Positions 8,706 through 19,400 of a stretch of 64,000 bases of DNA are shown here, in pieces; positions within the stretch are counted from its first letter, which is position 1, and each line of letters starts with the position of its first letter. The notes under the pieces were generated by a model. The model was not told the DNA's origin and ran no database searches. It saw only the letters and a list, made by a program, of their open reading frames with translations. Source of the DNA: Deltaproteobacteria bacterium (GTDB lineage: Bacteria; Desulfobacterota; Desulfobacteria; Desulfobacterales; Desulfosarcinaceae); assembly GCA_020444075.1 (NCBI GenBank), contig JAHLLR010000008.1, forward strand, positions 1-64,000, given 5' to 3'. The position numbers were made by a program, and so were the translations under genes.

Positions 8706-8999
8706 CTATTTCCCCTCATGATCGGTCATGGGCCGGTTGATCAGCAGTACCCGCCTCATCCGAACCACGAATCCCAGGACCATCACCCCACTGATCAGAA
8801 TGATCAGGCTGGCTGCAAAAAAGGTCATTATGAAGGAAAACGGGTCCCCGAGCCTGTAGGATGCCGCCAGCAGGGAAATCCCGAAAAAGACAAAAAAACA
8901 GGCGATGCCGGTGAGCAGCAATTGTCCGAACCACCACCAACGGTCAGGTCGCCCCTTGATCTGACAACTATCCGCGCGCCGGCGGGTGTCATCCGACAT
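8706..8999 (-). CDS. Small two-helix membrane protein, unknown function
   Basis: A 97-residue protein with a hydrophilic N-terminus of about 20 residues, then two strongly hydrophobic segments (about 25-46 and 55-80) and a short basic then acidic tail. It begins 4 nt after the dimethylargininase-like gene stops and is probably translated from the same mRNA. I do not recognise the family. The close coupling and the plausible topology make it likely to be a real gene. Confidence 0.6.
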   Translation of the reverse strand: MSDDTRRRADSCQIKGRPDRWWWFGQLLLTGIACFFVFFGISLLAASYRLGDPFSFIMTFFAASLIILISGVMVLGFVVRMRRVLLINRPMTDHEGK

Positions 9000-9003
9000 C
9001 GGA

Positions 9004-9765
9004 TCAGAACCTCAGAGACAGGCAGGTCAGGCCCCCGTCCATTTTTCTGAATTCGCTGGTATCCAGTTCGATGATCGGCCTGCCCAGCGTCTCCAGTTTT
9101 TTTCTGGTGTCGGGAAATCCCGTGGGCATGATCAGGTGGCCGTTGACCCACAGGGTGTTGCCCGCATATTCTTCCTGCGCTGAAATCACGATCCGATGAA
9201 AGCCGGCCAGGGCGGGATGGTCGGCAAAGGGTTGGGTGGTCAGCAGGGTATCGGAGCCTACCGCATTGACGCTGGATTTAAAATGAAGCCCGGCGGCAAC
9301 GCGTACCGGAGTCCAGGTGCAACCGAATCCGGTTACGGCGTCACCCAATTGTCGGGCACCCTGTTCGTTGGTCCGGTCTGAAAGGCCGATAAAAAAATGG
9401 CGATCGACCATCAGCACATCACCGCCATCGAGGGTTCCCGGAGGCTGGACCCACACGATTTTGCGAAAGGGCTGCAGGGCGGCCGCGATTGACGGCACTT
9501 CCCCCTTGCGCGGCGCGGCTCCCGGATTGGTGATTACCGCTATATCCGGAGTCACCACGGCCGCATCTTCCACAAAATGGGCATCGGGATACCCGTCCAG
9601 CGGATCGAGGACGGTCACCGAAAGGCCGCACTGTTTCAACGCATTGACGTAGGCATTGAACTGGTCCAGCGCTTTTATGTAGTCCGGAGGACCCAGGATG
9701 GATGTGGTAATGCCGGCAGCCAATTCTTTGACAGGCCGCCTGGTAATGGCATGGGTAAACGTCAT
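9004..9765 (-). CDS. Dimethylarginine dimethylaminohydrolase / arginine-deiminase-superfamily enzyme
   Basis: A 253-residue cytosolic hydrolase of the DDAH type, which removes dimethylamine from methylated arginine to give citrulline. The active-site elements are in order: DAHFVEDAAVV (the substrate-binding Phe-x-Glu-Asp), GTLDGGDVL, the catalytic His in AGLHFKSSVNAVG and the nucleophilic Cys near the C-terminus in MDGGLTCLSLRF. Length fits DDAH rather than the longer arginine deiminases. Bacterial members can also act on other guanidino compounds, so the substrate is uncertain. It has a long AT-rich upstream region and is followed by a small membrane protein gene. Confidence 0.88.
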   Translation of the reverse strand: MTFTHAITRRPVKELAAGITTSILGPPDYIKALDQFNAYVNALKQCGLSVTVLDPLDGYPDAHFVEDAAVVTPDIAVITNPGAAPRKGEVPSIAAALQPFRKIVWVQPPGTLDGGDVLMVDRHFFIGLSDRTNEQGARQLGDAVTGFGCTWTPVRVAAGLHFKSSVNAVGSDTLLTTQPFADHPALAGFHRIVISAQEEYAGNTLWVNGHLIMPTGFPDTRKKLETLGRPIIELDTSEFRKMDGGLTCLSLRF

Positions 9766-10588
9766 GACTGTTCCTTAATCGATGTTTTTTTAATAACCGA
9801 CAGGCAAGTTGCCCATGAGCTTGGTGCCGGGACACTCATAGCAGGGTTGTGGAGTAAAATAAACCGCCTTTCCATGATCGATTGCGTCAAGAAAAATTTA
9901 AAATAAAAGAAAAATATTCATACAAGCGAAAAAAATTAAAAAATTAAGAAATTTTTAAAATTAAAAACAGCCACTGTGATTTTGAATTCCACCGTAATCG
10001 TCGTTGTTGATGACGACCTTATTAATCTCTCTATCCGATCCAACCTGAAAATTCAGAACTGACTTGAAAGTCCTTTGGCGCCATCGGCTGTGGTGAAGCC
10101 TTGTGCCATCCCGGTCGGCATTCATGGATGACAATTTTTGTCTCCGCGCAAGCCAATTTATTGCCAAGCGTCGGGTTGAAAATCAGGTCGCTTCGGACGG
10201 CAAATAAATTTACGGTTCAGTGATTTATGGCGGTGAGCGGTATTTCTTTTGATAAAGGGCCGATGGCACCACACTTGCAAAGAGGTGGACGGAGGTGCAT
10301 CCATGTCTACGCTGATCCAACTTCTCGAAAACATACCGCCGACCGGAAAGGATTATTCTCCGTGCTAAAGTTTATGGCTTATCGGTCGATACACTTAAAG
10401 GAGTTTCCGCTGGATGGGAATACCCCACCCGAATTGGTAAAGGGAGCCGGCGGATTGGAATGGTTTAAGAAAGGTCATGGATGCAATGCGGCTTAGCCGG
10501 TTTTTAGATTGGTGATAGTGAGTTTTACTCGCCGATGATTACGTATCGATATGGAATTATAACATGTCAGCAAGAAGGAGATGGTAGT
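9766..10588. other. 823-bp non-coding stretch with a very A/T-rich tract
   Basis: Between the DDAH-like gene and the binding-protein gene no convincing gene is visible. Bases 9885-9966 are almost entirely A and T and probably hold the DDAH-like gene's promoter. Bases 10227-10496 can be read as an 89-codon frame, but its composition is not protein-like and no ribosome binding site precedes it. I also looked for a cyclic-di-GMP riboswitch and found no acceptable match. A decayed gene or an unrecognised leader RNA is possible. Confidence 0.5.
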
Positions 10589-11476
10589 ATGAAAATAGCG
10601 CATTGGAAGCTGATTGTCGTGTTGACCCTAGTGATCGGGCTGTGCGGATCAACCATGGCTTACGCCCAGTCGGAAATTAAGATCGGTGTTCTTGCCAAAC
10701 GGGGAACCGAAAAAGCTTATCAACAATGGAATCCCACAGCTGCTATTCTATCTGAGAAATTATCTGAAAAATTTGTAATCGTTCCTCTTAAATTTGTTGA
10801 TATCGAACCGGCGCTGAAAAACAATCAGATCCATTTCCTGATCGCCAACTCGGGTTTTTTTTCTTCGATGGAGGAAAAATACAATCTGAAAGCTCTCACC
10901 ACAATGGTCAATCGCAGGCAGGATGTTGCGCTGCAAGAGTTCGGCGGTGTGATCTTCGTTCGTCAGGACAGCCGGATAAATTCGATTAAAGATATCCGGG
11001 GGAAGCGATTCATGTGCGTGAAATATTCATCGTTTGGAGGAGGGCAGATGGCATGGCGCCTGCTGCTGGATAGAGGGATCAACCCGAAAACCGACTGTTC
11101 TGCCTTTTTGGAAGGGGGAACTCACGACAATGTCGTGATGGCGGTAAAAAAAGGCGATGCCGATGTGGGTACGGTCCGATCCGACACCCTTGAGAGGATG
11201 CAGTCCGAAGGAAAAATCCATATGGACGACTTCAAGATAATTAATAAGGCAGAAGACTCCTTTGCCTTTGTGCATTCCACGAGGTTGTACCCGGAGTGGC
11301 CCTTTGTTGCCTGCCAGCCGGCTGACCGGGACCTTCGCCGGAAGGTGACAAAAGTGCTGATGCTTTTGCAAAACAACCACGAGGCGTTGGACGCGGCCAA
11401 AGTCTACAAATGGACCTATCCGGGGGATTATGCAGCTGTGACCGAATGCCTGAGAGTTATCGAGAACTCAAAATAG
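10589..11476 (+). CDS. Periplasmic PhnD/TtrS-like substrate-binding protein
   Basis: A 295-residue exported protein. ATG 10589 is chosen because AAGGAG lies 8-10 nt upstream and it begins a clean signal peptide: two lysines, a hydrophobic core (LIVVLTLVIGLCGS) and cleavage after AYAQ. The mature part is a type-2 periplasmic binding fold of the PhnD family: EIKIGVLAKRG, then DIEPALKNNQIHFLIANSG, a conserved DIRGKRF segment and KKGDADVGTVRSDTLE. The closest flavour is the sensor domain of TtrS-like kinases rather than phosphonate uptake. No ABC genes sit beside it. The next gene is a chemoreceptor, so it may hand a bound ligand to that receptor (inference). Confidence 0.8.
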   Translation: MKIAHWKLIVVLTLVIGLCGSTMAYAQSEIKIGVLAKRGTEKAYQQWNPTAAILSEKLSEKFVIVPLKFVDIEPALKNNQIHFLIANSGFFSSMEEKYNLKALTTMVNRRQDVALQEFGGVIFVRQDSRINSIKDIRGKRFMCVKYSSFGGGQMAWRLLLDRGINPKTDCSAFLEGGTHDNVVMAVKKGDADVGTVRSDTLERMQSEGKIHMDDFKIINKAEDSFAFVHSTRLYPEWPFVACQPADRDLRRKVTKVLMLLQNNHEALDAAKVYKWTYPGDYAAVTECLRVIENSK

Positions 11477-11595
11477 AGGTGAATGTTTACCCCTGAGACT
11501 ATTGACGCGTTTTTACGAAAGATCAGGTTGTCATTTAATCGAACATTGCCATTACCGGCTTATTTTTTTGTTAATCCTTCTAGGAGGCCAAAACC

Positions 11596-14061
11596 ATGTT
11601 GCAAAAATTCCGTAACCTCAAGCTGAGAACAAAATTGTTGCTTTCCATTTGTTCGGTGGCCTGGCTCGCCTTTACGGTGACCATCACCTACATCGGCTAC
11701 AATGCCAGGAACCTTGCCGAAAGAGAAGCTTTGGACAAGGCCCGAGAAACCGCCTACCGTTACGCCAACCAGGTGAAATCGGAGCTGGGGCAGCCCATGG
11801 ATGTTGCCAAGGCCCTTGCCCGTTCATTTGAGGGGATGAAGCAGCAGGGCGTACCGCCGCGGGACATGATGGATGGTATCCTCAAACGGGTTCTGGAGGA
11901 CAACCCCGGTTTCCTGGCCGTCTGGACCTGCTGGGAACCCAATGCCCTGGATGGAAAGGACTCTGACTTCATCGATGCTTTTGGCCACGATGAAACCGGC
12001 CGGTATGTCCCTTACTGGAACCGGCTGCCCGGCGAACTTGATATCGAACCCCTAACCGACTACACGGATCCGGTAAAGGGGGCTTACTATTTTGAATCGT
12101 TGAATTCCGGCCAGGAGGTGATCTTCGATCCCATGCCCTACTCGGTGGGCGAAACGACACAGCTTAAAACGGTCGTTACGGTTCCCGTCCGATTCAAGGA
12201 CAAAACCGTTGCCGTGGTCGGGATTGACGTGCCGGTCGCCACCTTCACACCCCTGGTACAGCAGATCAAGCTTTTTGGAACCGGTTATGGGTTTCTCATC
12301 GCCAACAACGGCATCTTTGCGGCCCACCCCACCAAACAGTCCAATGTGGGCAAACACATGGACTTTTTTGCGTTTGATAAAAAGGTCATTCAAGACGTTA
12401 AGGCCGGTCGAGAAACCAGCCAATACAAAGTGTCCAAAACTACAGGCCTGAAAACCTATTACATCCTGGCCCCTATTTCCGTTGGATCGGCGAAGAAGAA
12501 ATGGAGCCTTGCCATCAACATCCCCCTTGATAAGGTTCTCGAGCAGCCGCGCAAAGTGTTCTATACTACTCTCATCGTTGGAAACCTCGCATTGCTTCTG
12601 CTCCTGGGCGTCGTCTACCTGGTTTCCGGCGGAATCTCCCGGCCGGTTGTCGAGATTGCCAGCGTGGTCAACAAGGTGGCCAGCGATCGAGATTTGACCC
12701 TTCAGGCACCGGTCAAGACCGGCGACGAGGTCGGGTTGATGGCCAAAGCGTTCAACAACATGACCAGTGCACTGCGTGAATCGCTGAAGGTGGCCGATAT
12801 CGCGGCTTCCGAGGTGGACTCCTTTTCCAGTGAGGTGTCCAAACGGGCTACCGCCAACAAGGACCGTGCCGCCGATGAAGAGCGCCAGATGGGCGTTATC
12901 CAGGAGACGGTGAACCAGATGGGCGCCACCGCCGGTGAAGTGGCTCAGTTTTCCCACTCTCAGCGTGACGCGGCCAATCTGTCTTACCGACGGGTGGAAA
13001 ATCTCATTGAGAACATGCGCCAAATGGGACAGGCGTCGAGCGAACAGATCCAGGAGGCCAGTGTCGCCAGTGAGCGTGTGACGGTGATGGGTGAAACCGG
13101 TGCAATGGTTGTGGCCACCGCCGGCAAGCAGGGCGAGCAGGTAAGCAAGGTTACCGATGCCGTCAAGCAGATCGACAACATTGTGACGGAAATGACCCGC
13201 GCTTCAGGTCGGGCCACCGAACACGGCCAGGAAGTATTGACCGCTGCCCAGGAAGGTGCTCGATCCGTTAAGGAGACCGTTTTGGGTATGCAGGCCATTG
13301 CCGAGTCTTCAGAGAAAATTACCGACATCATCTCAGTGATCACGGAGATTGCCGAACAGACCAACCTGCTGGCACTCAATGCAGCCATCGAAGCCGCGCG
13401 TGCCGGTGTTCATGGTAAAGGCTTTGCCGTGGTCGCCGATGAAGTGGGCAAGCTGGCCCAACGATCATCGGAGGCAGCCAAAGAGATCGGGCAGCTCATC
13501 AAAGAGTCCACCAACCGCGTTCAGGAGGGAACCCGACTGACCGAACGATCAGAACAGTCCCTGGAAAAAATTGCCAAGGGTGGTCAGATCAACCGGGAGG
13601 CCATCGACAACATTTCCGAGATGACCCAGACGTTGAACCAGCAGACGCGTGAGGTGACGATCCTGATGGAAGGCCTCAACGCCCTTGCCGTGGAAATCGG
13701 TGGTATGGCTGGTCGGCAGGGTAAGCGCCGTGAGGCCGCCCAGGCTGCGCTGGAAGCCCTGACCGCCAAATCAAAAGCAATTTCGGAATTGGTTAAGAAG
13801 GCTGAAAAGAGTGCAGAGGATGTGGGAACGGAGATGCGCAGCGTGGTGGAACGAAGCGAGGAGATGAGAGGCCTTACCGACCTTCAGTCCCAGCGTTCCA
13901 AGAGTCTGATCGAAATCGCCACGGCATCGGCGACCCGTGCCACCCAGACGGTGGCCGGTGCCAGCGAGGTTGTGGGCATCACCGAGGAATTGAAGCAGCT
14001 GTCATCGAGCCTGACGCGGCAGATTGCCCTGTTCCGGATCGACGAGGAACAGGCAAGTTAA
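11596..14061 (+). CDS. Methyl-accepting chemotaxis protein with dCache sensor
   Basis: An 821-residue inner-membrane receptor. TM1 is at about 15-37, a periplasmic dCache domain at about 40-300 (with [12 protein letters not shown], an aromatic/Arg ligand-pocket-like segment, and [16 protein letters not shown]), TM2 at about 318-345, HAMP at about 345-398, then a long cytoplasmic coiled coil. The signalling hairpin near residues 585-620 has the universal [17 protein letters not shown] and [15 protein letters not shown]. There is no C-terminal CheR-docking pentapeptide. A strong AGGAGG at 11582-11587 precedes ATG. It follows the PhnD-like gene and begins the chemosensory run. Confidence 0.95.
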   Translation: MLQKFRNLKLRTKLLLSICSVAWLAFTVTITYIGYNARNLAEREALDKARETAYRYANQVKSELGQPMDVAKALARSFEGMKQQGVPPRDMMDGILKRVLEDNPGFLAVWTCWEPNALDGKDSDFIDAFGHDETGRYVPYWNRLPGELDIEPLTDYTDPVKGAYYFESLNSGQEVIFDPMPYSVGETTQLKTVVTVPVRFKDKTVAVVGIDVPVATFTPLVQQIKLFGTGYGFLIANNGIFAAHPTKQSNVGKHMDFFAFDKKVIQDVKAGRETSQYKVSKTTGLKTYYILAPISVGSAKKKWSLAINIPLDKVLEQPRKVFYTTLIVGNLALLLLLGVVYLVSGGISRPVVEIASVVNKVASDRDLTLQAPVKTGDEVGLMAKAFNNMTSALRESLKVADIAASEVDSFSSEVSKRATANKDRAADEERQMGVIQETVNQMGATAGEVAQFSHSQRDAANLSYRRVENLIENMRQMGQASSEQIQEASVASERVTVMGETGAMVVATAGKQGEQVSKVTDAVKQIDNIVTEMTRASGRATEHGQEVLTAAQEGARSVKETVLGMQAIAESSEKITDIISVITEIAEQTNLLALNAAIEAARAGVHGKGFAVVADEVGKLAQRSSEAAKEIGQLIKESTNRVQEGTRLTERSEQSLEKIAKGGQINREAIDNISEMTQTLNQQTREVTILMEGLNALAVEIGGMAGRQGKRREAAQAALEALTAKSKAISELVKKAEKSAEDVGTEMRSVVERSEEMRGLTDLQSQRSKSLIEIATASATRATQTVAGASEVVGITEELKQLSSSLTRQIALFRIDEEQAS

Positions 14062-14225
14062 ATCGCGATTGCCGGTGCGGGAGTGTTGCAATAGAGGGAT
14101 GCGGTAGGCCATCGACGAGCCATGGCAAACCGTATCCCTCACGAAACCGCGGATCGATGGTGCTGATGCACCAATAGTCAATACGCCATGCAGCCCGCTG
14201 GCCGGTATTGGAGAATAACCAAGAA

Positions 14226-15467
14226 ATGATCATATTCTGTGAAGAATGCGGTGCCAGGAACGATCTGAGTTCGGACAACCTTGGCGAGCATCTGCATACA
14301 TTTGAATGCAGCGAGTGCTGCGAGCTTCTGATGGTCTCCAAGCCTTCCATGGGAGAAGGCGGGCTCAATGCGTTTGCAAAAATGACGCTTGAATGCGGGT
14401 CACGGGAACTCTCGGATAAGCCGATTTCTGTCATGATCGTGGACGACTCGACCCTGCTTCGCAAGATTATCAAAGAGATGTTTTCCACCGACGACCAATT
14501 GCAGGTTGTGGGCGAAGCGGAACACGGTCTCAAAGCGCTGGAACTGATCCCCCAACTCAAACCCGATGTGGTGACACTTGATGTCAACATGCCGGTAATG
14601 GACGGTCTGACCACCATCAAGCATATCATGATCAAGTGTCCAACGCCGGTGGTCATGTTCAGCACACTCACCGGCCAGGGGTCATTGGAAACCTTCGAAT
14701 CCTTGCGTTACGGAGCCGTTGATTTTCTGCAGAAACCTTCCAGCCTGCTTAAAGAAGATCTGAAAAGCCAGCACGAACTGATCATCAGCCGGGTGAAAAA
14801 TGCCGCCCGGGCCGGAATCGACACCATCCGCTACCTGCGGCCTGCCCAAGTGGCCCAGGACAAGAAAGAGATCGGCATGCAGGACTGTCAGCGGGTTTTT
14901 GCCATTGGAAGTTCTTACGGCAGCTACGGCTCATTGCTGGGGTTGATCCCCGAAATCAAACCGCAATTGCCGGCGGTTTTTTTATCCGTACTCTATGCGT
15001 CGGCACCTCATGTCGACGCTTTTGCCAGCTACCTGGACCGACACAGTCGGATAGCCGTGCGTCGCGCTGTCGATGGAGACCCCCTGCAGTCCGGCACCTG
15101 CTACCTGGCATCGGCTTTTGAGCAGGTTAAGGTGAAAAATGAATCGGGGAAGCTGTTGATACACCTGCATCCGTTAAAAAATGGTGATCGCCCCGGACAG
15201 GCTTGTGACACGCTGATGACGTCCCTGTCGGATACCCTGAAAGAGCACGCGTCTGGAATCCTTCTTTCCGGCATCGGAGAAGATGGCGTCGCGGGTATTG
15301 GAGCAATTCTCAAGGGTGGCGGAAACGCCATCATTCAGGACCCGAGAACCTGTCTGTGCAATGACACCACCACTTTGACCGTAAAACAATATGGTCTGTC
15401 TGCGGTACTTCCCGGGGTCACCATGGCAGAAGCAATCCAGGCACACTGTCTGGACACCAGCTACTAA
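14226..15467 (+). CDS. Zinc-ribbon + receiver + CheB-like protein with degenerate catalytic site
   Basis: A 413-residue signalling protein. ATG 14226 is chosen (over a TTG at 14208) because it gives MIIFCEEC, matching the start of the ParA-like gene at 21727. Cys 5, 8, 28 and 31 form a CxxC/CxxC ribbon. A receiver follows (about 68-185; VDDS and phospho-acceptor D119 in LDVNMPVMDG). The C-terminal half is a CheB methylesterase fold: the serine loop IGSSYGS and the aspartate GIGEDGVAG are kept, but the segment that should carry the catalytic His (QHMP in CheB) reads VLYASAP, with Leu or Tyr at that place. So receptor demethylation is doubtful. It is transcribed with cheW. Confidence 0.85.
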   Translation: MIIFCEECGARNDLSSDNLGEHLHTFECSECCELLMVSKPSMGEGGLNAFAKMTLECGSRELSDKPISVMIVDDSTLLRKIIKEMFSTDDQLQVVGEAEHGLKALELIPQLKPDVVTLDVNMPVMDGLTTIKHIMIKCPTPVVMFSTLTGQGSLETFESLRYGAVDFLQKPSSLLKEDLKSQHELIISRVKNAARAGIDTIRYLRPAQVAQDKKEIGMQDCQRVFAIGSSYGSYGSLLGLIPEIKPQLPAVFLSVLYASAPHVDAFASYLDRHSRIAVRRAVDGDPLQSGTCYLASAFEQVKVKNESGKLLIHLHPLKNGDRPGQACDTLMTSLSDTLKEHASGILLSGIGEDGVAGIGAILKGGGNAIIQDPRTCLCNDTTTLTVKQYGLSAVLPGVTMAEAIQAHCLDTSY

Positions 15468-15482
15468 AAGGAGAGAGCGCTG

Positions 15483-16010
15483 ATGAATGAACCGTTTGCG
15501 CAAACCAATCGAGAGTCAACCGAAACAATTGCATCCAAGCAGCTTGTGGGCTTTTTCATCGGGGAAGAGATGTTCGGCGTGGATATTCTCACCGTTCAGG
15601 AGATTATCAGGGATACGCCCATTACCCCGATTCCGGATGCCCCCGATTTTCTTGAAGGGGTGATCAACCTGAGGGGCAGCATTATTCCGGTGATTGATCT
15701 TCGGAAACGGCTGAAGCTCGTCCAGCCGGCCCATCTCGATCCGGACGTCTGGATTATTATCCTCACCGTTGAAGGCCGTGTTACCGGGTTTGTCGTGGAT
15801 CGGGTCACCAAGGTGTTGAACGTCCCTGAAAACAGCATCAAACCCCCGCCCGATATCGTGGTGGCCGGCTTGAAAAGCCAGTACATCCAGGGGGTGTGCA
15901 AGTTGGATCAGCGGCTTTTGATTCTTCTCGAATTCAGCCGAATTCTTATGGTTGATGAGATCAAGAAATTAAAATCCATGAAACGATCAAAAGTGCCGGC
16001 AAGCATTTGA
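15483..16010 (+). CDS. cheW: CheW coupling protein
   Basis: A 175-residue cytosolic adaptor that links chemoreceptors to CheA. The CheW domain fills residues about 20-160: VGFFIGEEMFGVDILTVQEI, then the hallmark PDFLEGVINLRGSIIPVIDL and GFVVDRVTKVLNVPE. It starts 16 nt after the CheB-like gene with AAAGGAG before ATG. The only CheW outside the CheA C-terminus in this block. Confidence 0.94.
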   Translation: MNEPFAQTNRESTETIASKQLVGFFIGEEMFGVDILTVQEIIRDTPITPIPDAPDFLEGVINLRGSIIPVIDLRKRLKLVQPAHLDPDVWIIILTVEGRVTGFVVDRVTKVLNVPENSIKPPPDIVVAGLKSQYIQGVCKLDQRLLILLEFSRILMVDEIKKLKSMKRSKVPASI

Positions 16011-16068
16011 TCCGGTCCGGCGGCATGAACGCGTTTCATTCCGTATCATGTGAAAAGGAAAATGGTGG

Positions 16069-16422
16069 ATGGGAAAGACGATTCTGGTGGTGGACGATTC
16101 GTCCATTATGCGAAAAATGATCAAGCAGACCCTGATCGGAGCCGGCCACACCGTCGTCGGTGAAGCCAAGAGCGGCGACGATGCAGTCGTCCTGTACCAG
16201 AAATTGAATCCGGAACTGGTCACCATGGATATCACTATGCGCGGCATGGATGGAATCGCGGCTGCCAGAGCGATCCTGGAATTCGACGCCGGTGCCAGAA
16301 TCATCATGCTGTCCAATCTGGATGAAGACAAGTTCAGTAAAGAAGCCGTTCAAATAGGGGCAAAAGGGTACATCAATAAGCATAAAACCGCCGATATTCT
16401 GGAGTTGATCGATCGGCTGTAA
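16069..16422 (+). CDS. cheY: CheY-like single-domain response regulator
   Basis: A 117-residue stand-alone receiver. VVDDSSIMRKM carries the acidic pair, LVTMDITMRGMDG the phospho-acceptor Asp (about 53), MLSNLD the switch Ser and GAKGYINK the conserved Lys. It sits between cheW and cheA and is the likely phosphoryl output of this CheA. Flagellar-motor binding cannot be inferred; no flagellar gene is in the window, so it may instead serve a non-flagellar output. Confidence 0.92.
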   Translation: MGKTILVVDDSSIMRKMIKQTLIGAGHTVVGEAKSGDDAVVLYQKLNPELVTMDITMRGMDGIAAARAILEFDAGARIIMLSNLDEDKFSKEAVQIGAKGYINKHKTADILELIDRL

Positions 16423-16487
16423 GCCTCTCTGTGCTGGCATATGTGAATAATGCACGATGATCCACCGATGGAGAGAAGGAGCATTCC

Positions 16488-19400
16488 ATGACAGACAATT
16501 CTCTGCTTGAGGATTTTGCGGATGAGACCCGGGAACATTTAGAGGAGTTGGAGAGCAGCCTGCTGCGTCTGGAGTCTGATCCGGCAGACCGGGAGCTGTT
16601 GAATACCATATTTCGGTCGATGCATACGATCAAGGGGGCGTCGGAGTACCTGGGTTTCGAGCGGATTGCCCGGTTGACCCATCGTCTGGAGAATCTTCTG
16701 GATCTTTTTCGTGACGGCAGCCTGCGGGCCGACAAGGTGGCCGTGGACCTGCTGATCGACGCCCGGGATCGGATCGGAGATCTGATTGCACAGGTCGAGG
16801 ATTCGGGCCAGGAGTCCGCTGAAATCGACGATTTGCTGGAACGGGTGGATGCCGTTGCTTCCGGCCCGGCGCCGACCGGCGGGGAAGCGGCACCGGCCAC
16901 GGTTTATGACGGTGAAGCGGATGCGGAGTTGTTCGGCATTTTCATGGAACAGCTGGCCGCAGGGCTTGGCCAGTTGATTGAAACCGCCGTGCGGATGGCC
17001 CGGGGAGAGGCTGTCGTTGAATCTGTCGGGGCGTTGACCGACCAGGTGGACCGACTGGCGGCAACGGCCAATTATATGGGCTACGATGCCCTGTCGGCGG
17101 TATATGACGACATGCTGGCCGTGCTGGTGGCGTTTTCTTCCCGATCGGAAACGGCCGGGGCGGACGACATTGATGCCTTGTTGCAATCAACTGTCGTCTC
17201 CGGCGTCAACCGCATTCAGGACCTTTTCCCCACTGCCGAAGCGATAAAAACGATCGACACCCGGATTGCCGTTGAGATGCCGGATAGTGAACCGGCCTCA
17301 CAAGAAAATGATGACCTGATGCTCGATGAAGAAAACCAATCGGCTGGGGCGTTAACCGAAGAGATGGAAGCGGATGCGCACCTCTCCCTGGAAGTGGAAA
17401 ATGACCTGGATCTGGAACCGGAAGAGGAATTACCGGGAAAACCAGTCCTGCAGGAGGCAGACGATTCTCTGCTTGAGGATTTTGCGGATGAGACCCGGGA
17501 ACATTTAGAGGAGTTGGAGAGCAGCCTGCTGCGTCTGGAGTCTGATCCGGCAGACCGGGAGCTGTTGAATACCATATTTCGGTCGATGCATACGATCAAG
17601 GGGGCGTCGGAGTACCTGGGTTTCGAGCGGATTGCCCGGTTGACCCATCGTCTGGAGAATCTTCTGGATCTTTTTCGTGACGGCAGCCTGCGGGCCGACA
17701 AGGTGGCCGTGGACCTGCTGATCGACGCCCGGGATCGGATCGGAGATCTGATTGCACAGGTCGAGGATTCGGGCCAGGAGTCCGCTGAAATCGACGATTT
17801 GCTGGAACGGGTGGATGCCGTTGCTTCCGGCCCGGCGCCGACCGGCGGGGAAGCGGCACCGGCCACGGTTTATGACGGTGAAGCGGATGCGGAGTTGTTC
17901 GGCATTTTCATGGAACAGCTGGCCGCAGGGCTTGGCCAGTTGATTGAAACCGCCGTGCGGATGGCCCGGGGAGAGGCTGTCGTTGAATCTGTCGGGGCGT
18001 TGACCGACCAGGTGGACCGACTGGCGGCAACGGCCAATTATATGGGCTACGATGCCCTGTCGGCGGTATATGACGACATGCTGGCCGTGCTGGTGGCGTT
18101 TTCTTCCCGATCGGAAACGGCCGGGGCGGACGACATTGATGCCTTGTTGCAATCAACTGTCGTCTCCGGCGTCAACCGCATTCAGGACCTTTTCCCCACT
18201 GCCGAAGCGATTGCGGCTATTGACATGACTGTTTTGGCGGCCGCCCCCGCTGGCTGCGTCCCAGGGAATCAGTCGTCGGAAACGGGCTCGTCCCCTACTT
18301 CGGATATTGCCGACCTCCTGGCCGGGCTGCCTGCGATCGCCGATGATGAGCGGGAATCCCTGCTTTCAAAAACACTTGATGAAACCTTCTCATCCATGCG
18401 AAACAGTGATGCCGATGACTCAGGTGATGCACAAATCGACGGTGATCCCATTGCCATGCAGTTTTCATCGGAAGCGGATGGGTCTGATTTCAAGCTGCCG
18501 CCTTCAGGGATGAAGGGCGACCGGGACGAGGCGTTGGCCATCCTGGACGACTTTGGTGTGGATCGGAACGATGCCGGCGAATCCCCGGCCTGGATGCCTG
18601 CCGGCAGTGAAGGTGATGGTGATGGTGATTTGTGGCCCGAGGCTGCAACGATATCCATCCCGGAACCCCAAATGCCGGTAATAGATCCCGAAACAACGGC
18701 GCGGGCCATTGATTTCTCGACGCCGGCAACACCTCAGCCGACAGCTGCTGACGAACCGGAGCCTGAAGTCTTCAGCGCTCGGAGCACCATCAGAAAGAGT
18801 ATCCGCGTCGATGCGGACAAGGTTGACGACTTGATGAACCAGGTGGGAGAACTGGTGGTCAACCGATCTTCATTTGCTCAACTGTTTTCTGAAATGCGTG
18901 AATTGACTCACTATCTCAACCATCGATTTCCCATGGACAAAGCCGATCAGCGGTTGGTTTCCGGATTCAGCGCACGGCTTAACGATGCCACGACGGTGTT
19001 GGGACGAGTATCCAGTGAACTCCAGGAACAGGTCATGAAGGTTCGGATGTTGCCGATATCAAGGCTCTTTAACCGTTATCCACGACTCGTCCATGACCTG
19101 CTCAGAGAGTCGGATAAAAAGATCCAGCTCCAATTTCGTGGCGAGGAAACCGAGCTGGATCGGATGGTTATCGAACAGCTGGCCGATCCCATGATCCATA
19201 TTATCCGGAACGCCGTGGATCATGGCATCGAATCCCGTGACGACAGAAAGCGAAAAGGAAAACCGGAAAGCGGGGTGCTGCTGCTGGAGGCTTACCATGA
19301 AGGAAGCAACGTCATCATCGAGGTGACCGATGACGGGAAAGGCATTGATCTTTCCCGCATCCGCCAAAAAGCAGTCGAAAAACAGATGGCTGACCGGGAG

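Noticed and set aside
10227-10496. An 89-codon frame in the intergenic gap
   Set aside because: No ribosome binding site, atypical composition, and no homology that I can recognise.
10200-10588. Cyclic-di-GMP (GEMM) riboswitch before the chemosensory block
   Set aside because: Some GCAAA-like and GGUGGAC-like strings are present, but the helices and conserved core do not fit together.
12052-13023. A 323-codon minus-strand frame inside the chemoreceptor gene
   Set aside because: Antisense shadow of a receptor with all motifs intact; composition rich in His, Gly and Asp is typical of such shadows.
16498-18211. CRISPR array or mobile element as an explanation for the cheA repeat
   Set aside because: Only two copies, each 748 bp, fully coding and in frame; no short repeat units and no transposase.
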